64,000 nucleotides of DNA from an uncultured Muribaculaceae bacterium (GTDB lineage: Bacteria; Bacteroidota; Bacteroidia; Bacteroidales; Muribaculaceae). This document shows, one piece after another, positions 60,289 to 64,000 of the stretch. Where the stretch lies: positions 69,457 through 133,456 of the forward strand of contig CAJTRS010000002.1 in assembly GCA_910578805.1 (NCBI GenBank), in the 5' to 3' direction. Numbering within the stretch: position 1 is the first letter of the stretch; each line of letters starts with the position of its first letter. The position numbers were made by a program, and so were the translations under genes. The notes under the pieces were generated by a model. It made no database searches, was not told where the DNA came from, and saw nothing but the letters and a program-made list of their open reading frames with translations.

Positions 60289-60966
60289 TTACTTCATTTG
60301 GGGGACTTTTAACGGACAGCCTACCGTGCAGTTTCCGCACTTTATGCAGTCGGAGTGAATAAATCCCGTCACGTTATTTCTGCTTTCGTAAGGTTTCAGT
60401 TGCATGGGGCATACTGCAGAACAGATTTTGCATCGGGTGGTGCATCTGTCACCGATGACTATGCGCCTGTAACTTTCAGGAAGTCTGCCACGTCGTGGGG
60501 TAACCCATGATGACAGTGTACCCATGGGGCAGAACGAGCACCACGTGCGCGGGGCGTAAATGAACGAAAGTATTACGCCGACAATGGTTGTGATCAATAT
60601 TATGATCCAGAACACACGCCCCATGGCGTCCCAGTCGCCCCATGACCGGTACATCTGTAGGCCGAACATGGTGAATATGAACATCACCATAAAAATGCGG
60701 AATCCTTTGGTGCGTACAAAAGCCGGTATCGGTCTGTGTGGCGAGCATTTGGTTAAAACCTTATCATAAAGGCTTCCTCTCGGACAAGCGTTGCCGCACC
60801 ACCAACGACCTTTGCGCACAGCGAATGCAACCGGAGCGATCATGCAGATTATAGCAAGGAAGCCTATTACGGGATAGGCGTAACCGACAATAAGGTATGC
60901 CAACAGAATCCAATACAAAGGAAAGCCCTTCTTGGGGATAGGACGGAAAAATTGTTTATGTGTCAT
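60289..60966 (-). CDS. Membrane-bound 4Fe-4S ferredoxin (NapH/CcoG-like)
   Basis: This 225-residue protein has about four membrane helices. Cys motifs occur as CGNACPRGSLYDKVLTKC, CSFCPMGTLSSW, and two ferredoxin clusters CTTRCKICSAVCP and CIKCGNCTVGCP. This arrangement is the NapH/polyferredoxin type, used to pass electrons at the inner membrane. No nap or cco genes are nearby, so the partner is unknown. It runs convergent with the HxlR gene and diverges from the radical SAM gene. Confidence 0.85.
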   Translation of the reverse strand: MTHKQFFRPIPKKGFPLYWILLAYLIVGYAYPVIGFLAIICMIAPVAFAVRKGRWWCGNACPRGSLYDKVLTKCSPHRPIPAFVRTKGFRIFMVMFIFTMFGLQMYRSWGDWDAMGRVFWIIILITTIVGVILSFIYAPRTWCSFCPMGTLSSWVTPRRGRLPESYRRIVIGDRCTTRCKICSAVCPMQLKPYESRNNVTGFIHSDCIKCGNCTVGCPLKVPQMK

Positions 60967-61069
60967 GCGGTTTATTACTTTTCGTTTTTTTCTGGTGCAA
61001 AGTTATGTGATTTTATCATATAGGCACAATTTTATGGATAGATGTTGGCTTATATGTCAGGATAATACA

Positions 61070-61077
61070 TAACTTTG
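61070..61077 (+). promoter_or_regulatory. -7 box of the radical SAM operon
   Basis: TAACTTTG fits TAnnTTTG. It overlaps a GTG that would begin a longer frame, which argues that the ATG at 61101 is the true start. Confidence 0.5.
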
Positions 61078-61100
61078 TGATCGGTAACTTATTTGAACAC

Positions 61101-61730
61101 ATGGCAATGGAACCTCCGGGTGCGAAAGTCATAGGCGTGGCGCGTCACCGTCTGGCTACAGATGGCGACGGTGTGACAACGCTTGTCGCTTTTCATGGTT
61201 GCCCGCTCCGTTGCCGCTATTGTCTGAATCCGCAGTCGTTGGCCGGTGATGGCAGATTCAAGGAATATACTCCCGAATCATTGTATGGGGAGACACGCAT
61301 CGACGAGTTGTATTTTCTTGCCACTAACGGGGGTATAACTTTTGGTGGTGGGGAGCCGTGTCTGCGCCACGGGTTTATTTGTGAGTTTCGTCGGCTTTGC
61401 GGTCAGGAGTGGCACATTAACCTTGAAACATCGCTCAACGTATCGTCAGACTGTATCGTGTCTTTATTGCCGGTAGTCAATACACTTATTATCGACATCA
61501 AGGATATGAACCCCGACATTTACCGCTGCTATACGGGTCAGAGCAACGACCTTGTTATCGACAATCTGCGGGTGATAGCGGCGTTTGGGCGACAGGCCGA
61601 CTGCATAATCCGCATACCGCTGATATCCAACTATAACACCGACGCCGACCGCGAGGCAAGCCGAAAGGCTCTTGAAGCACTCGGTTTCACCAGATTCGAT
61701 CTATTCATTTATCAAATACGAAAGCACTGA
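61101..61730 (+). CDS. Radical SAM protein, glycyl-radical-activase-like
   Basis: This 209-residue protein carries the cluster motif GCPLRCRYC (Cys 34, 38, 41, spacing CX3CX2C), then GGITFGGGEPCL (SAM-binding GGE), LETSLNV, and LIIDIKDMNPDIYRCYTG, all as in PFL-activating enzymes. It is short, without extra ferredoxin clusters. A shortened activase fold is likely, but no glycyl-radical enzyme is adjacent. Instead two proteins with a cysteine-rich module follow, 2 bases apart. The start at 61101 avoids a start inside the -7 box. Confidence 0.85.
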   Translation: MAMEPPGAKVIGVARHRLATDGDGVTTLVAFHGCPLRCRYCLNPQSLAGDGRFKEYTPESLYGETRIDELYFLATNGGITFGGGEPCLRHGFICEFRRLCGQEWHINLETSLNVSSDCIVSLLPVVNTLIIDIKDMNPDIYRCYTGQSNDLVIDNLRVIAAFGRQADCIIRIPLISNYNTDADREASRKALEALGFTRFDLFIYQIRKH

Positions 61731-61732
61731 TT

Positions 61733-61950
61733 ATGGCACGAGGAAAGCAGACCTGCAAGATACTTAAAGAGATACGCCGTCAGATAGCCGAGGCCAACGG
61801 CATAGAGTTCGTGACGTCGGAATGCCGCTACCGTGGTGACTGCCTCGGCACATGCCCTAAATGCGAGGCCGAGGTGCGCTACTTGGAGCAAGAGCTCCGC
61901 GCCCGCTCCATTGCCGGGAAAGCTGTAGCTCTCGCCGGAATTTCGGCGGG
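61733..61950 (+). repeat. Direct repeat, copy 1 of the cysteine-rich module
   Basis: This 218-base stretch aligns without gaps, apart from one base, to 62499-62715. Most differences are synonymous or conservative. It encodes residues 1-72 of the TonB-like fusion protein. Confidence 0.85.
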
Positions 61951-62524
61951 CATGATTTTCATGTCGGGTTGCAACGGCGCATCTTCAAATCAAGCAAGCG
62001 TGACATTGCAAGGTGAACCCGTGACTCCCATTGAGCGAATAGAAGCAGGGGATAGCATTGAAGAGGAAGGTGAACTGCCTGCCATTGAAGACACTTTTGA
62101 TGTCAAGAACGGTGAAATAGATGATAATACGTATGACAAAAAGGTTGTGGTAGGGGAAATTATTGATCCCGAACGACCGGATAAAGTCTATGATGCGATA
62201 GTCGATGTGCGACCAACATTTCCGGGAGGCGATCAAAAGTTGATGGAATGGATTTCTCAAAATCTGATTTATCCGCCGAATACAATAGATGCGCATATCG
62301 AAGGTCGTGTGATAATTCAGTTTCAGGTAAAAGCCGACGGAAGCATCGGTGAGGCTCAAATCATACGAGGGATATATCAAGACCTTGATGATGAGGCATT
62401 ACGTGTTGTCGGAACACTACCGAAATTCAATCCGGCAATGCTTGATGGAAAGGCAGTAGATTATTTGTTCACACTCCCGATAACATTCAGATTAACTTAT
62501 GACACAAGGGAAACAGACATGTAA
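61733..62524 (+). CDS. Cysteine-rich module fused to TonB C-terminal domain
   Basis: This 263-residue protein has an N-terminal helical, Cys-rich module (about 1-60; Cys 8, 31, 37, 41, 44, the last four spaced CX5CX3CX2C), a single membrane segment (about 61-80) ending in Cys 80, an acidic linker, and a C-terminal TonB-like domain at about 155-263 (RPTFPGGDQKLMEWISQNLIYPP, GRVIIQFQVKADGSIG). The Cys cluster could hold iron-sulfur or zinc. Because it follows the radical SAM gene by 2 bases, cofactor or modification coupling is plausible but unproven. It is not a classical TonB, having no Pro-rich spacer. Confidence 0.8.
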   Translation: MARGKQTCKILKEIRRQIAEANGIEFVTSECRYRGDCLGTCPKCEAEVRYLEQELRARSIAGKAVALAGISAGMIFMSGCNGASSNQASVTLQGEPVTPIERIEAGDSIEEEGELPAIEDTFDVKNGEIDDNTYDKKVVVGEIIDPERPDKVYDAIVDVRPTFPGGDQKLMEWISQNLIYPPNTIDAHIEGRVIIQFQVKADGSIGEAQIIRGIYQDLDDEALRVVGTLPKFNPAMLDGKAVDYLFTLPITFRLTYDTRETDM

Positions 62525-62715
62525 AATACTTAAAGAGATACGCCGTCAGATAGCCGAGGCCAACGGCATAGAGCTCTCAACGTCGGAATGCCGCTACCGT
62601 GGCGATTGCCTCGGTACATGTCCGAAATGCGAGGCCGAGGTGCGCTACTTGGAGCAAGAGCTCCGCGCCCGCTCCCTTGCCGGAAAAGCCGTAGCCCTCG
62701 CCGGAATCTCGGCGG
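62499..62715 (+). repeat. Direct repeat, copy 2 of the cysteine-rich module
   Basis: It aligns to 61733-61950 at constant offset throughout, except that GGCGGGCAT in copy 1 reads GGCGGCAT in copy 2 at its right end. That single missing G breaks the second gene. Confidence 0.85.
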
Positions 62716-63442
62716 CATCGCTTCCATGCTTATGCCGATGACTTCTCGGGCCCAGACCGTACAAGAACTGCAGACCCTTTTGTATGGGAGCATTCCTGTT
62801 ATGGCTGATACAATAAATTTTAAAGGAATTGTGCTGAGCGGGGATACGTTGCCCGACGGTACTATTTCAAAAGAGCCGTTAATCGGAGCGACGATATCAA
62901 ATAGACGCACTGCGTTAGGTGCCATATCCGATTTAGACGGCTATTTCGGATTACCGGTCTGCATCGGCGACACATTAAAGGTAGAATATGTTGGTTATGA
63001 ACCGCAGATGATTGTCGTAACCGAGGATATGAAAAACGTGGAAATCACACTTCTCCCGGCGCAAGCACTATTGGGTGACGTTGTTGTTTTGGGTGGCGCT
63101 ATTTCAGTTAAATGGGAGGAGAATCATTATCTTGACCTCAATGTAACAGACGAAAAAGGCAACTTAATTGACCGTGAAGATATATCTGTGGAGCGTGTGT
63201 GGATTGATGAAGATGGAGATGAAGATTTTGAACTTGTCTCACCTGAATATTTTGACGATAAACACCCGTGTCGAATTTATTGGGATTATGACTGGGGATT
63301 GAAAGATGAAGACGGAAAGCCTCTTAATGAAGCGACACTACGCATAGAAGCCGAAGGGTATGACGACCCAATATCAATTAAGGTCAAATATCCTAAACGC
63401 AACACCAAGAAAACCGTTAAATTCAAACACAAAAAGAAATAG
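62499..63442 (+). pseudogene. Frameshifted cysteine-rich module / carboxypeptidase-regulatory-like protein
   Basis: A frame starting at 62499 (overlapping the previous gene by 26 bases) repeats the Cys-rich module, then stops at 62741 after about 80 residues. A second frame, open through to 63442, carries the expected continuation: MLMPMTSRAQ, then a beta-sandwich segment (FKGIVLSGDTLPDG, LIGATISNRRTALGAISDLDGYFGLP, KVEYVGYEPQ) typical of CarboxypepD_reg-like domains, and a Lys/Asp-rich tail. Restoring one G near 62714-62715 joins them into one protein of about 314 residues. Internal ATGs (62728, 62800) could still yield the C-terminal part. Mutation, sequencing error or programmed slippage are all possible. 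Confidence 0.75.
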
Positions 63443-63530
63443 TGTTGTGGTTGATTGGTGAAATACAAGGCATTGGCAAAAGAGGCAAGCGATGAAAATT
63501 TAATTTGAATTATAATTATTGAAATCATTG

Positions 63531-63538
63531 TATCTTTG
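63531..63538 (+). promoter_or_regulatory. -7 box near the right edge
   Basis: TATCTTTG, with TTTG at 63504-63507 about 23 bases upstream. The following open frame starts only 12 bases later. Confidence 0.4.
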
Positions 63539-63549
63539 TTAATCGTGTC

Positions 63550-63870
63550 ATGTGGTGGAAATTGCAAAGGGACTATGCCACGCAGCAACCCTATATAGAA
63601 GACTCTATAATAGCAAATGCTCCTAAAGTTATCCGAGGCAAAATAATTAAAGATAATGTAATCGGGCAGTGGACAATCAAAGTGTCAAAAGATTCTAATG
63701 AGGCAGTCGTCGGTAGGGTTGATCGGCCTGTAAGAGATTCATCGGTCTTTATTAATCAGTTGTATGGGTATGAAAACGAAGCGAGCATCGGTGTAAATGT
63801 CCTACAAGTCCCAATATATTGCTCCGATTTGGGGTGGAGGCATAAAACAAAAACCTCCGAAAATCGTTGA
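63550..63870 (+). CDS. Possible hypothetical protein, 106 residues
   Basis: The frame starts MWWKLQRDYATQQPYIEDSI and has no signal peptide or family motif that I recognise. It is more AT-rich than its neighbours, and its stop lies inside the hairpin at 63855-63884. A promoter-like box precedes it closely. It may be a real small gene, a decayed fragment, or a chance frame. Confidence 0.35.
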   Translation: MWWKLQRDYATQQPYIEDSIIANAPKVIRGKIIKDNVIGQWTIKVSKDSNEAVVGRVDRPVRDSSVFINQLYGYENEASIGVNVLQVPIYCSDLGWRHKTKTSENR

Positions 63871-63884
63871 TTTTCAGCGGCTTT
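63855..63884 (-). terminator. Hairpin with minus-strand T-tract near right edge
   Basis: CCTCCGAAAATC and GATTTTCAGCGG form a 12-bp stem with two mismatches and a GTT loop. On minus it is followed by GGTTTTTGTTTT, so it probably ends a minus-strand gene entering from the right. Confidence 0.5.
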
Positions 63885-63950
63885 TGCGATTTGATAAAAC
63901 CTTCTGTGATCCGCCTGGAGCCGGATAATATCGTTGTAACTAAGTTGTTT

Positions 63951-64000
63951 TCAGAATATTGTAATGCCATACTGTCCGTTGTTCACGAATTGCACACGGC
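63951..64000 (-). CDS. Possible 3' end of a minus-strand gene cut by the window edge
   Basis: One minus-strand frame entering from the right reads VQFVNNGQYGITIF and stops at 63951-63953, upstream of the minus-strand terminator. The piece is too short to identify and another frame is also open. Confidence 0.2.
   Translation of the reverse strand, partial: RVQFVNNGQYGITIF

Noticed and set aside
63752..63970. Minus-strand 72-codon frame near the right edge
   Set aside because: It runs straight through the hairpin with the minus-strand T-tract, which more likely ends a gene entering from the right.
1..64000. CRISPR array, prophage, insertion sequence or tRNA gene
   Set aside because: No regularly spaced direct repeats, no transposase or integrase motifs, and no tRNA-like cloverleaf were found by eye in any gap.

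Overview
The window reads as the chromosome of a gut-type member of the Bacteroidota, most likely order Bacteroidales and plausibly family Muribaculaceae. The family placement is inference, since no 16S gene is present. Supporting signs are promoters of the Bacteroidota type (TAnnTTTG with an upstream TTTG, as TATCTTTG or TATATTTG), a short primary sigma factor lacking region 1.1, many lipoproteins with acidic residues just after the lipid cysteine, type IX secretion/gliding proteins (GldB-like, PorD/DUF4835, a C-terminal type B sorting domain), the ribosomal trio L28-L33-DUF4295, and DUF5683 after parAB. The window is mostly core genome. I see no tRNA, rRNA, CRISPR array, prophage or insertion sequence.

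Layout. 1-4.4 kb: a cut-off orphan reading frame, the rpmB-rpmG-DUF4295 operon (minus), and a divergent pair of surface lipoproteins (PKD-like and DUF4465). 4.4-26 kb: a long run of minus-strand genes covering adenosylcobalamin-dependent ribonucleotide reductase, 4-alpha-glucanotransferase, PBP1A, DnaN, a DnaQ-like exonuclease, CoaBC, PorD, RecN, RlmB, an ion channel with an odd pore, a type IX cargo protein, a lytic transglycosylase, UvrA and a porin. 26-34 kb: nitroreductase and acyltransferase (plus), DnaA, MlaD and amidase (minus), GldB and a cysteine-less thioredoxin-fold protein (plus). 34-42.7 kb: glutamine synthetase, DUF2007, LpxH, DUF59, an alanine:cation symporter, Pta-AckA-diaminopimelate dehydrogenase, a 47-residue membrane protein on the opposite strand, and L19. 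42.9-55.7 kb: mainly plus strand, with QueA, ParA, ParB, DUF5683, a LysM transglycosylase, GdhA, a dicarboxylate/amino acid symporter, an ABC exporter and RpoD, interrupted by a minus-strand DUF2807 lipoprotein. 55.8-64 kb: a GH20 hexosaminidase, a DUF4878 lipoprotein, a cupin/HxlR pair, a membrane ferredoxin, then a radical SAM operon.

Functional links. Replication and partition genes (dnaN, dnaA, parAB) lie within 30 kb, and coding polarity changes from mostly minus to mostly plus near 42.8 kb, so this is probably an origin-proximal region. Cell-wall synthesis and turnover (PBP1A, amidase, two transglycosylases, diaminopimelate dehydrogenase) and nitrogen/acetate metabolism (glutamine synthetase, GdhA, Pta-AckA) are well represented. 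The least explained locus is 61.0-63.45 kb: a radical SAM protein followed by two proteins sharing a nearly identical cysteine-rich N-terminal module. One carries a TonB-like C-terminal domain. The other carries a carboxypeptidase-regulatory-like domain and is broken by loss of one G in a GGG run.
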